Shown here piece by piece: positions 45,914-55,733 of a stretch of DNA of 64,000 nt. The notes under the pieces are model-generated. The model had not been told where the DNA came from. It saw nothing but the letters and a program-made list of their open reading frames with translations, and did not search any database. The DNA comes from Liolophura sinensis (lineage: Eukaryota; Mollusca; Polyplacophora; Chitonida; Chitonidae), in contig NC_088304.1 in NCBI RefSeq assembly GCF_032854445.1, positions 30,327,732-30,391,731 on the forward strand. The letters run 5' to 3'. The number at the start of each line of letters is the position of its first letter. The stretch's first letter is position 1. The position numbers and the translations under genes were made by a program.

Positions 45914-46453
45914 ATGGTGGACGCAGCCGGTCCCAGGTCTGCGTGCCTGTCTTTAAGCAACTTGGCAGATGTGTCGAAGTTCGAACTTCAAGGTCAGGAA
46001 GGTAAAATCTACGCCTTCCAGTTTCAAAGTGGCAAGTACAACCGCAAAAAGATTTGGGCGTTGGGGGGGGAGCAAGCAGAACCTACCACGTTTGCTTCCT
46101 TTGTAGATGTCTCATCCACTGCAGAGCAAGAGCGCAGGTCGCCGTCTGAGGTGAATGAAGAACAAAAACTCTCATTAATTCGCTTTGAAGACCGCTTTGT
46201 TCTTACCAGAGCTCGCGACCCCGATTGGTTGATAGATGTGAAGGTGACCCCGACGTTGGTCCAGACCACCGGGACCGAAGTGAAAAAAGTTTTCAACTCC
46301 GGAATGTCTTTCGTGTCGTACGTACCAAACCGCACCTGTCTTGTAGCTTTGGAAGGAGGAAGTTACTTCACACTAACTGCGCCGCAGGGTGTAGAGAGCG
46401 TGCGTCTTAACGCACAAACCGAGTTTGAGGCCACACTACGAATAAACCGTTGA
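45914..46453 (+). CDS. Polinton protein, beta-rich, unknown function
   Basis: Intact, about 179 residues from the ATG at 45,914 (MVDAAGPRSACLSLSNLADV). Strand-rich with little helix: KIYAFQFQSGKYNRKKIWAL, RFVLTRARDPDWLIDVKV, SYFTLTAPQGVESVRLNAQ. It may be a capsid-associated or spike component, given its position after the minor capsid candidate and its two-base spacing from it. No family was recognised. Confidence 0.55.
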   Translation: MVDAAGPRSACLSLSNLADVSKFELQGQEGKIYAFQFQSGKYNRKKIWALGGEQAEPTTFASFVDVSSTAEQERRSPSEVNEEQKLSLIRFEDRFVLTRARDPDWLIDVKVTPTLVQTTGTEVKKVFNSGMSFVSYVPNRTCLVALEGGSYFTLTAPQGVESVRLNAQTEFEATLRINR

Positions 46454-46792
46454 TCTATACTTATCTTAGACATCATACTTGGCACGGCCTCTCATCACCC
46501 TTCCTCCACGATTACCGGGTTGAAACTAAAGTGGCCTGCAGAGCACGATGGAAAGGAGCTCAGAATTATGATCAAATTACAGGCCCAGGGCAAACCAGTC
46601 ATCAAGAGCTCTCTCGAGGATATACGAGTCATCACAGCGGACATTCCAAATCTCGAGGAAATCTATTTAGAGTCCCGTATAAGGCTTCGCTGCTTTCGTG
46701 TTAGTAGTTACGAGGACAATTTAGAGTTGACCGACGTTTTTGATTCACAGGACGGACAATATGGAACGACTGTACCCGATGATCATGGATGA
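46454..46792 (+). CDS. Small Polinton protein, unknown function
   Basis: The frame from MKLKWPAEHDGKELRIMIKL (46,520) is open for 90 codons, to 46,792. It is strand-rich, with VITADIPNLEEIYLESRIRL. It overlaps the start of the next gene. The 70 bp before it hold nothing clear. Function unknown; it could be a continuation of the same structural module. Confidence 0.45.
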   Translation, partial: SILILDIILGTASHHPSSTITGLKLKWPAEHDGKELRIMIKLQAQGKPVIKSSLEDIRVITADIPNLEEIYLESRIRLRCFRVSSYEDNLELTDVFDSQDGQYGTTVPDDHG

Positions 46793-47459
46793 AGACCCCT
46801 TGTCCCCGACCGCGCCGCCGGAGAGCGTGGCGCCGACGATCATGGATGAAAACCCCTTGGTCCCGACCGCGCCGCCGGAGAGCGTGGTGCAAACTAGCCA
46901 CACCCATCGTCTGCAGTATATCGGCGAAATACAGAAGCAGCTTGAGTCTGAGCGAGATCTCCGTCGGGCCTTGAACAAAAAGTACCAGCGTGGTGTCTTG
47001 GCCACCGAGGCCATTGATTCAGCTATGCTCACGGCCGATTTGGGACTAGGGGTTGCAGGCGTTGGACTACTTGCAACAATAATTTCAACCCCTGCTGTCT
47101 TGGCCATGGAAGCTGCGGCCCTTGCTTGCGGTGTTTTCAGTGCCGCCGGAAAATTCGTTAACCGTCGACCTCACGCAAAGGCCAAGAAACATAGCGATAT
47201 ACGGCTGTTGGCTGAGGCCAAACTTAACAGCATCCGTACGCAGGTGTCTACGGCATTATCTGATGGTGTTATTTCAGACGTAGAGTTCAAACAAATTGTT
47301 CAGGAGCTCAAGAACTACTCTGATCTGAAGCAGGAGATACGCGCCAAGTCTCGTAAGGCATCCAACGCCGTACAGATCGATCAAAGTACGAAAAAACAGC
47401 TTATAGATCACGGCCGAAAACCAGCTCGACAAGAACTGAAAACCGCCCTTTCCGAATGA
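46740..47459 (+). CDS. Polinton protein with acidic N-terminal repeats and hydrophobic helix pair
   Basis: Intact, 239 residues from the first codon, or from the ATG at 46,761 (MERLYPMIMDEDPL). The N-terminus holds a 19-residue repeat twice (IMDEDPLSPTAPPESVAPT and a close variant), a 57-bp direct repeat in DNA. A charged helix (residues about 60-90) is followed by a hydrophobic hairpin LGVAGVGLLATIISTPAVLA through CGVFSAAGKFV (about 105-140) and a helical basic tail. A membrane-active virion protein is plausible. I recall similar proteins in other animal Polintons, but their function is not known to me. Confidence 0.7.
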   Translation: MIHRTDNMERLYPMIMDEDPLSPTAPPESVAPTIMDENPLVPTAPPESVVQTSHTHRLQYIGEIQKQLESERDLRRALNKKYQRGVLATEAIDSAMLTADLGLGVAGVGLLATIISTPAVLAMEAAALACGVFSAAGKFVNRRPHAKAKKHSDIRLLAEAKLNSIRTQVSTALSDGVISDVEFKQIVQELKNYSDLKQEIRAKSRKASNAVQIDQSTKKQLIDHGRKPARQELKTALSE

Positions 47460-47533
47460 TGTTAGCTCGAACTTGTTTGGAACCCGAGCAAACCCCATGC
47501 TATGTCTCGAGAGCCCCGGCGGTAAAAAAAAAA

Positions 47534-47631
47534 TCTGCCCAGTGTGGGGCTCGAACCATGGTCCAAAAAAGCAAAAGGCCTGGTTTATAGCTCAACCTGT
47601 TACCAATTAATCACCACCCTAACGGCGGGCT
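47534..47631 (-). ncRNA. tRNA-like element with Pol III signals, probably a pseudogene
   Basis: On the minus strand a perfect B-box core GGTTCGAGCCC (47,547-47,557) lies downstream of an A-box-like GGTGGTGATTAATTGG (about 47,600-47,618). A ten-base T run (47,524-47,533) follows as a terminator. The outer GCCC and GGGC could start an acceptor stem, but the D and T stems do not pair properly and the anticodon arm gives an eight-base loop. I therefore do not assign an amino acid. Confidence 0.4.
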
Positions 47632-47949
47632 CCGGATTTTGCATGGGTAATTTGCTTGAATCTTGACGAATAAACTTAAAATAAAACTTGTTTTGTACGA
47701 CCCATAACTAGTTATAAAGAATTCTTGTCATCTGTATGGACTTTGACATTTATCAAATCTACTACCGACATCCTAGAGCAATTCGTAGACAGCTAGTGAA
47801 TTAGTTTAGATGGGACTACTCAGAATAAAGGAAATTAATTGAAAACCATGAGACAAATCAAAGCCTAAATCATTTCAAATCCAGCCGGTCTTTTACGGTA
47901 CAATTGATTGGCTACAATGTCAATGGTTATCTTTGCCAGTTCCAGCATT
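47632..47949. other. Polinton right arm, nothing recognised
   Basis: AT-rich, no coding frame. The left boundary of the nested Tc1-like insertion may lie here. Confidence 0.35.
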
Positions 47950-48945
47950 TCAGTATTTGGTGTGACCACCTCTGACGTCCATTATGGCCTGTAGACGACG
48001 TGGCATACTCGCAACAAGGTTCTCCAGCCGAACATCAGGGATATTGTCCCACTCTTCTAAAAGTGCTGTTTCCAACTGCCTTTGGTTTGGAGGCTGCACA
48101 TCCCTTGACCTTACTGCGCGGTCTAACTCCTCCCACATGTGCTCCATCGGGTTCAGATCCGGGGATTTAGAAGGCTAGGGTCTGACATTGACGTTATGAT
48201 TTTGCAAGAAATCGCGAACTACGCGGGCCCTATATGGAGTGGCATTGTCGCCTTGGAACGCATAATTGTCTTGGAACTCTGCCCGAGCCCACGGTATCAT
48301 GTTACGCTCAAGGATATCCCTGTAGCGCACCCCATTTACGTTTTCTCTCAACACGATAAGAGCTGATTTCCCTCTGGAGTGCATTCCTCCCCACACGTGG
48401 AGGGGCCCGCCTCCTCGTGCCACTGTTTGCTGCACACAGTCATCATTGAACCTTTCTCCTACCAGTCGACGAACTCGCACCCTCCCATCACATTTATGGA
48501 TGAGATAATTTGATTCATCGGCAAACACCAGTGACCGACTGTCAAATGTCGCCATTGTCTTGCCCATGCTAGACGTTAGAGGCGATGGCGTCGTGTTAGA
48601 AGGGGCTTCCTGAGAAGTCGTCTTGCCCTGTAGCCACGTTCAATCAACCTCCGTCGCGTCGTTCTACGGAAACTGGCACATTGGTCGCCTGGACCCATTG
48701 ATCGCGTAGCCATGTCGCCGGTTTTTTCCGGTTCCGTCTAGTTATTTGCAGCAAATGACGGTCGTCACGTGCAGTCGTTCTGCGCTGCGGACCTGTACTT
48801 TTGTCAGGTGCCACTTGACCAGTCGTTCGGTACAAGGCTAACACTCTGGTAACAGTGTTACGCCCTACCCTGGCTCTTCTGGCAATGTCCAATTTAGAAT
48901 GACCCTCTTCGTCCAAGGTCACTATCTACAATCTTGTTTTTGCAC
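47950..48945 (-). pseudogene. Tc1-like transposase (DD34E), broken
   Basis: Minus-strand pieces in order: a helix-turn-helix region EEGHSKLDIARRARVGRNTV with RRTTARDDRHLLQITRRNR (48,922-48,644), a linker with a stop near 48,575, FADESNYLIHKCDGRVRVRR (48,520), FQGDNATPYRARVV (48,220) and SPDLNPMEHMWEELDRAV (48,140). The catalytic residues are D in FADES, D in GDNATP and E in PMEHMWE, with 34 residues between the last two. Frameshifts and at least two stops inactivate it. It lies inside the Polinton's right arm, so it is probably a later, nested insertion. Its terminal repeats were not found. Confidence 0.85.
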
Positions 48946-49745
48946 TACAGGGATCCGGCATGCTTATAACATACCGAGAATACCGAATGGCGTTTTTTGT
49001 TGTCTGGCTGTATCAAACAAACCCGTCTGCAATGCCAACTTATCTGGTCTACGAATGATAGTTCAATGGTATGCCGTTCTTATATAGTCCCGCCAGCAGT
49101 AGACGGAACGTGTTTAATTGGGTTTGCCGCTCCTTTCAGATGCAACTTATAGTGATTTGGAAAGACGACATCCAAATTAGGTTGCAGTGGATACCATTAT
49201 TATGCAAATGCCATTATATTATAGGTCAACGCAATGCACCAACCATTATGGCCGAGACTGTACATATATAGCAGACCAAATCCGGATTTGAGCTAGCAAA
49301 CATCTGTTTATATACGCAGTATATGAATACACCACTTACATACAGCGCCATTCACACCTCTGACAGCCGATTGAGCTATATCCCAGGCCCACGAAACATG
49401 GGCTAAATTGGAAGGACTTTTCCGCATAAACACAATGTCTCCAATCCTCCCAAAAAAATACTGGATCTTATCAAACAAGACACGCTGAAAAAGACTGCTA
49501 CATTTATTTTTCATGAAAACCCATAGTTTAAGCCCTATCCTGGGGAGAAAATGAGCTGAATCACCCTGTTGTGCAACACATCCGGTTTACATATAGGCTA
49601 TACGACTTATCTGTTAAATGCCAACTAGGTCGCCTCGTATCAATGTGTGTATGTAGGCTAGACTTGTAAACGTGTAAATAAACCTATATACACATGTCCC
49701 AGGCCGGCTGAGGTCGGGGCTAATATGTTTATATCTTAATCACGA
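48946..49745. other. Polinton right arm and/or Tc1 flank, nothing recognised
   Basis: AT-rich sequence up to the right terminal repeat, with no convincing genes. Composition resembles host DNA rather than the Polinton genes, so part may be inserted. Confidence 0.35.
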
Positions 49746-49824
49746 AATGGGGGCTGGGAGCCTCTATTTGTTCTGGGGAGGGTTCTGAGAAGGGTGGTTC
49801 AGAACCCCTATTGTGTATACTACT
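49746..49824 (-). repeat. Polinton right terminal inverted repeat
   Basis: Reverse complement of 35,185-35,264. Ends GTATACTACT at 49,824. Confidence 0.88.
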
Positions 49825-49849
49825 CCGAGTTAAGCGAAATTAGACACAC

Positions 49850-50790
49850 TCATGAAAGAGGGCGCCAGGGATTCGGCACGCTCCGTCGATATTTACTTAC
49901 AACAGAATTATACTCGTTGTAACACTTAAGAAAGTTAGAGTGAAGGCGTTTGATGGAATAACCTTGGCACACTAGTTTTTTGCCTTTGTGACGTTGATTG
50001 AAATTGTCACATAGCACCCAGGATCTAACATATGCTACAAGGCGAGATATGTACACAAGTTGTGCAGGACCCTTTGGTATATTGCTGTCCAGTTCAGTAT
50101 TATTTACAATGTCAAAATTGAAATTATCCCTTTTGCTGTAAAGTCTGAGAGAGGGGAAACCGTTTTGGTGTTTGTACAAACACAGGCCAAGATAATAAGA
50201 TGTACCATCTTGAGAGTGGTTTCTGTTAAAGGTCTACACATATCTTTCACAGCCTTTGCTATATATGGGTTGTTTAAAGCCGACAGGTCATTAATATAGC
50301 GTTTAGCGAATGAGGAAGATCGGACCTAATGAGGATTACTCCTTTCGTATTCATATATGAGAACAGGTATAGGTCGACCAAAGGGGTGTCGGGGAGGTGG
50401 GCACAATTTGTATCCAGCGGATTACCTATACACTGTTGATATATGGTTTCTCGAATTTCACGTAGATAGTTGTTAATGAGTAATTCAAGCAACTTGATGA
50501 AAATCGAAACATCACTTGAATGGTAACCTTGCTTACCATTTATTGTCTATGATGATAAAATAGTGGTGACTAATTTCATTAAACATCGAAACACTTAGTG
50601 ATGAAATTCTATCTTTTAAATCGGTGTGAGGAATAGTAGATGGCAAAGAGAATGGAGAAATAAGAAGTAGAGATGTCCTTTTACCGCACATGTGTTTAAG
50701 CGTCCAGTTCTTCAGTGAGACGATGAGAGATTTTAAATATCCACATACAGCTGACGCCTGGATTATTTTCAAGTGCACAGCATTTACTAT
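49850..50790 (-). pseudogene. Reverse transcriptase remnant
   Basis: Minus-strand pieces read, in order, IPHTDLKDRISSL (near 50,630), CIGNPLDTNCAHLP followed by DLYLFSY (near 50,400) and FPSLRLYSKRDNFNFDIVN (near 50,145). The second resembles an RT motif normally written GxPxGxxCAPLLADLFLY, and the third a conserved post-catalytic region of the same mobile RT family that I recall as common in mollusc and coral genomes. The YxDD box itself is not visible. Several frameshifts. The 3' end lies 25 bp from the Polinton terminus. Confidence 0.65.
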
Positions 50791-51659
50791 TCCAAAATGA
50801 CTGCACTTCTTGTAGTCCTTTGGTCAACAGAGATGAAACAAGTTTGGAGGTACATCTTCTCGACTCCGCTGTATAGCGAACTTTGTATGGAGATTATGCA
50901 TTTTTGGAATCCAGGAAAATTGTATGTTGGTACGGATATACTTCTCTATATCAGAAAAAAATTGTGTTCTTTAATAAATAGTTTCTCTAGAATATAGAAC
51001 CTGATGATTATACTTCCCCCGGCCAAATCTCCTAATAATAGTATATTTGGCGATGATCTTTTTTCTGAAGGTCATTTAAGTACCTTTCGCACGGTAGGAT
51101 CCTTCAGAACTTGTTTGACTGTCATATGCTTGATTAAACCCCATGTAAATAAACAAGCACACAGGAGAAAAGAATGAAACGCTAGGCTGATATCGTTGGA
51201 GACGAAGCACTCAAAAGTTCAAAAGTATAATATAAGAAAAACGTCATAAATATTGTATGTACTCAAGTAAACTGAAGTCAGAGCAAAATATTGCAACTGC
51301 GTTTATGTTTGAAGTGTAAAAGGTGTGTATACATAAACAATATTCACATGTGACTAAATGTGTCAGATACAAAATAATAAACTAGACAGGAAGTGAACAT
51401 GACTTGGACAAGGAACATGTTCCACACAAAGTTGTTTAATGGCAAGTGCTACTCCGCAGGATTCTCAAAATACAGTCTTGAAATATTTTATCGCCTTGCA
51501 CGAAAAGTTTTGCTGGTCTTTCTTCATCTTAAAACATGTTTTAACCGAAAATTCCTACAGAGCCTTGCAGGTGAAAAGCAGACGTTTCTTTTTTGAAACA
51601 AAGATATCAAACAGAATGTAGTAAAACATGAACCGGTTAGTACATAATTAAACCCCCCA
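50791..51659. other. Intergenic, nothing recognised
   Basis: AT-rich, short chance ORFs only. Confidence 0.35.
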
Positions 51660-51937
51660 GCGTCCGTCCTACCTCATGTGAAACTACATTGTAACAAGTC
51701 ACTTTCTAATAGGGATCGGGTATATGCTAGCGTCCATCTTATCTTGTGTGAAACTATATTGTAACAAGTCACTTTCTATAAGGGGTGGGGCATTTGCCAG
51801 CGTCAGTCCTACCTCATGTGAAACTACATTATAACAATTCACTTTCTAATAGGGTGTGATATATGCCAGTATCCGTCTGAATTCACGTGAAACTACGTTA
51901 TAACGAATCACTTTCTAATAGAGGTGGGACATAAGAT
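51660..51937. repeat. 70-bp tandem repeat, four units
   Basis: Units start at 51,660, 51,730, 51,800 and about 51,869. Each contains 'gtgaaactacattgtaacaa' and 'tcactttctaatagggg' variants. It lies just downstream of the secreted-protein gene on the minus strand. Confidence 0.9.
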
Positions 51938-52017
51938 GTGGAAGTTGAGGGTTCTCTCTTCTATTTTGACAGAAAGAAAAAAGCCCTGTTGGTTGTTGGT
52001 ATAGATCATGACAAGGT

Positions 52018-54340
52018 CTAAGCGGTAGCCGGGATACCAGCACCCACAGTATTACCAGGGTCAGAGGCGCCTGGCTGAACTGGAGGAAATGCCGGTTGTA
52101 TCTGGACAATAGGTGGGACTGCTTGGGCCTCATCCGCCTGCTCTTGAGCTGCCTCAGGGTCATAATTGTTGGGGTTCCACGCTTCTCCGTTTGGAACCCA
52201 CGCTCCGTTATGCGCATTGGGGTTCCACGCTCCGTTAGGGGCGTTGGGGTCCCACCCTCCGTTAGGCCCGTTGGGGTACCACCCTCCGTTAGGCCCGTTG
52301 GGGTACCCTCCTTGCGGTGGGACTCCCTGATTTTCCTCCGCTGCCTGCTGGTCAAGTTTGTCTAATTCAGCTTGTACGGCAGCTTGATCAATGGGAGGCA
52401 CTTGACCTGCAATCTGTCCGCCGTTAGGTACAAAATTAGCTCCACCATCATCACCACCAGTATCTCCGCTATCACTGCCTTCTTCTTCCGAGGAGTCATC
52501 TGTGTGAAATAGAAAACTTTTGTGTTACAATGCAATACTGTTTGTTTATACAATTTTGTATTTACTTATTAGCACCCTACTTCTACTGGAGGTTTACCCG
52601 TCGTTGGTCAGTCAATTTCGCCACACCCTCACTAATCCGTTTTCCGAAATTTTGTAAAAGGATTCTTTGAGTTGAATTGAGACTTAATACTTGGATTCAT
52701 CATGACGACTTAAAAATCTTGTTTAAGATTTGGACTGTTTTGTCTTTTTCCACAAAATGACGGCCGTTATTATCCAGCGTAGGATTTCGACAGTTTCCGA
52801 ACTTTCGGTCAAACTAGTAATGAGTGGATTTCAAACTTAGACCATAGTTTCATTAAGGTGCCCATGAAGTTCGGTTTTGTGCTGTTTTCTGTATTTTCAA
52901 CGAATTTATGGCCGTTTTATCATAATGCGTACTTTTCACTAGTTTATTATATTGTCGGCAAAACAACAATGTTTGTTTATTGATATGTAGTTATTTAATG
53001 ATTTATTTATTTATTTGACTGGTATTTTAGCCGATATTCCACGTCTGTATGTATAACGTTTGTAAAGCATGCGCTTCCCAAGCACTGAAACATTCAGTTA
53101 AACTAACAATGACATTGGAAATCAAACTAACAATTTTAAATATGCGTGTATATGATACAGTGAGCTAATCAGGGCCATGGTTTTAGCTATTCATGTTACA
53201 TGTTTGTTTAAGTGATCAGTGTATTGTATTAGAGGATTATTTTTCTACAGATTCCATCTTACGATTGATTCACATCAGTTATATTATCAGACCGTGAACT
53301 GTGAAAGACACCGCCTGGTCCGATAACTCGCAATATGCAATTTTATCCAATTAGAATGTGACACTTGTCTTCTTGCAGCGTCATATAAATTGACAATGTC
53401 AGTATATACTGGATGCGATGAGACAGAGCGGAGTTTCCGCGGACGAGTGGTTAAAGTCCTCTGTGCGGGAAGGCTTAACAGCAACGTGTGGATGGTCGTG
53501 GGCTTCCCATGGCGTTCAGGTTTTCTCCCGCCATAATGAATTCGACAGAATCTTTGTTAAAATGTTATTATTAAATATGATATTTATAATATTGTATTAT
53601 TTATAAATATCCTGGGTAAACTGTTTGTCAAATTGTTGTTTATAAACTTGTGATACTGGTTGCTGTCAGGTTTATGGAATTTGACAGAAAACAACCTCCC
53701 TTCTGCGGGCAATTCACAAGTCCACAAAACCCAAAACCCCAACCGAACTAGTTGCAACTCGATTCGAACAGGGATCTAATGGTAAATCTTTCCCCCAATA
53801 GTAAATATCGGACTTAAGCTTTCTACACTCTAACGAACGCAATCATTTTTTGCAGAAATTTGGATGCATTTGTTGCCTCAACGGAGTGATTTCAAGTTTT
53901 CAATATATATGATCAACATCATCATCAAGCTATCTTATTATCAGTCGTTCGACAAACATGTTTAAGTATATTACAATTAAACATTAAACTAGTTGATTAT
54001 CTGTTGCAGAAAGATGTCTATCACGCGTTCAAATATTACACATCTGTTTTTTTTTCAGTGAAGTCTATTGATCATTCTTGTGATGAGGTCTAGTGGGCAA
54101 ACCAGTAAAGTATTACTCATATCGTGGAAAAGAACGATGGTGCGTTCAGCTTGGGCGTCAATCCCAATAGCGCGGAGAGAAGATTTGGTTTCCCGATAAA
54201 CCCGACCGTAACTAAACGAAACTGTTCATTCGAATGAAGGGCCCATATGATGTCTTACCTCTTTTTATCCTTGCCAGAGGACTGGCCGACATAGCGTCCA
54301 AGTACAGGCCCAGGGCCAAAAGCAGAACAAGCAACTTCAT
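52018..54340 (-). CDS. Secreted acidic, PNGPNGGW-repeat protein (two exons)
   Basis: Exon 1 (54,340-54,259) encodes a clear signal peptide MKLLVLLLALGLYLDAMSA and ends SPLARIKR plus one base, at a strong donor AGAG/GTAAGA. Exon 2 (52,499-52,018) starts after a CACAG acceptor. Joined in phase 1 they give 187 residues. KR falls exactly at the junction and could be a furin-type site, so the mature chain would begin with DDSSEEEGSDSGDTGGDD. Then follow a Gln/Ala-rich helix, four 9-residue repeats of the YPNGPNGGW kind (52,180-52,310) and a Pro-rich tail. This resembles extracellular matrix, mucus or shell-matrix proteins in style; no homologue was recognised. The 27-bp unit leaves other frames open across the repeat, but only this frame links to a signal peptide. 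Confidence 0.75.
52504..54258 (-). other. Intron of the PNGPNGGW-repeat gene
   Basis: About 1.75 kb, noncoding. Holds a SINE fragment at 53,430-53,540. The rest is unclassified, but 53,700-53,830 has a diverged counterpart at 58,290-58,420 in the paralogue's intron. Confidence 0.6.
53430..53540 (+). repeat. SINE fragment
   Basis: 'gcgggaaggcttaacagcaa', 'ggatggtcgtgggcttccc' and 'tctcccgccataatg' match the family seen complete at 63,566-63,793. Confidence 0.6.
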
Positions 54341-55433
54341 CTTCTATTTCAATATAAAAAGATCGGTTTTCGTGTGAAAAAACAAACAAACAGTATTAAC
54401 AAAAAGACTCAACAGTCAACAGAAGCTTTGATGCTGGCTGGTCCTAACGATATGCATAGAACAAATCACATCGCTCTGTTTTCTGTACCGGTAGCTTTGA
54501 CAATGAATAAAACAGTTTTTCCCCAGTCTTGCTCTCGGCGCCTTGTACGGGGTTTGTATTACCTAGGAAATGACAATGCTGACCAAACATTCCGTGAGCT
54601 CCTGGATTCGAACAAACAAACCGATGAAGAAATCTTTGAGCCGTTTCTTACTTATCCAAATTTAAAACCCATTCAAAACCCTTAGTGTATGGGATTGTGA
54701 TAGATTTAAAGAACAAGATACACAACGCGACGTACGGTATTGTTATCGTACATTTGTCGTACGATACTTTGTACGCTTTTATTACCATACCATTGTCTTA
54801 TATGTGCAATTATCGTACATGTACGACATCTTGGTGTAACTGATCCCTGATCGATGCCATAATATCTAGAGCCGAAAAATAAGCCACAATTCCTATTCCA
54901 AATCTTGACAGAATAAACCGATTTTTGGCATCGAACCATGTTTCCTACATAGCCAATAGCATTAATAGAAGAAAGTGTTTGGCTTCAGATTTTCATACAA
55001 CTTTCCAAGTTGAAGTATTTACGCCATGTAAATGCAATAAGCAGCATTAATATAAGAAGGCCGCATAAGCTTTTGCTCAAACAGCTATACAAAATAACTG
55101 GCTTACCGGATTTCTGACTCGCTTTTCGTCCGAACTATCACAGAGACAAGTTGTAATGAAGCACCACCAGTAGAAACACGGCTATATGTGGTTAGCAAAA
55201 AAAATATTAATTATGCAAATGTTAATAAAAAAGATAATGATTAAAACACCGTGGATCAAAATATTTTTTATGTTTTGATTTCAGATAAGAAAAGGGAGTA
55301 CGTGTTTAGGGAGATAAACAGATAAGAACACACATAAATCGCAATAACTCTTCCACGTCAATACATTAAAAAATATGCGAGGTAAAAAAGTAAAAGCAAA
55401 AACGCGCACATAAGTTCTATTAAAAGTATTTAT
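54341..55433. other. Upstream region of the PNGPNGGW-repeat gene
   Basis: No other gene was recognised. It includes a stretch of TACGTAC-rich near-palindromic sequence at about 54,725-54,830. Confidence 0.4.
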
Positions 55434-55499
55434 ATGTCTCTTTTAAATATGAATATAGTAATCAACTACACGGTCTATCATTTTAATATTAAGACTTCG

Positions 55500-55720
55500 T
55501 TGACTGACAGCGTTAACGATTTTATTACCAACATAACAGCAGATTCATTTTGTAAGCAAGAAACAAGGGCGTTAATAATGAATGATGCACTGATATACTT
55601 GACAGCCCCACATCCGAACCAGGTCAAATGCTTGACTCAAGTTTGCGTTGTGTGCGCTCAAGTATATCACGTGCTTGATAGCGTAAGTTGTGTTTCCGTT
55701 CGAATCCGCCATCATTGCTT
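55500..55720. repeat. Duplicated block upstream of the secreted-protein gene
   Basis: Shares 'cataacagcagattcacttt'-type sequence, 'cttgacagcccaacatctga' and 'tatatcacgtg' with 59,555-59,755. It marks the upstream end of a duplication unit that includes the gene and its paralogue. Confidence 0.7.
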
Positions 55721-55733
55721 CAACCCGCCGTGA

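Larger units (their letters stand above)
35185..49824. mobile_element. Polinton/Maverick (adintovirus-like) element, inactive
   Basis: Bounded by matching inverted repeats of about 80 bp starting AGTAGTATACACAATAGGGG. It contains the diagnostic gene set: protein-primed family B polymerase, retroviral-type integrase, packaging ATPase, double-jelly-roll-type major capsid protein and a probable minor capsid protein. Coding is distributed over both strands in several blocks. No convincing adenain-type protease was found. Flanking 6-mers CCCAGG and CCGAGT agree at four of six positions, compatible with a decayed 6-bp target duplication. Polymerase, integrase, ATPase and capsid genes are all interrupted, so the copy is dead. 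The element is more GC-rich than the flanking host DNA. Confidence 0.92.

Noticed and set aside
45426-47459. Adenain-type cysteine protease expected in Polintons
   Set aside because: No His-Asp-Cys arrangement could be recognised in any of these frames or elsewhere in the element.
51915-52355. Overlapping minus-strand frame of 146 codons with GTPTGLTEG repeats
   Set aside because: The 27-bp repeat keeps several frames open. Only the other frame joins a signal-peptide exon through proper splice sites.
54725-54830. TACGTAC-rich near-palindromic stretch as a regulatory or recombination site
   Set aside because: Imperfect, AT-rich and without a partner; could be ordinary low-complexity DNA.
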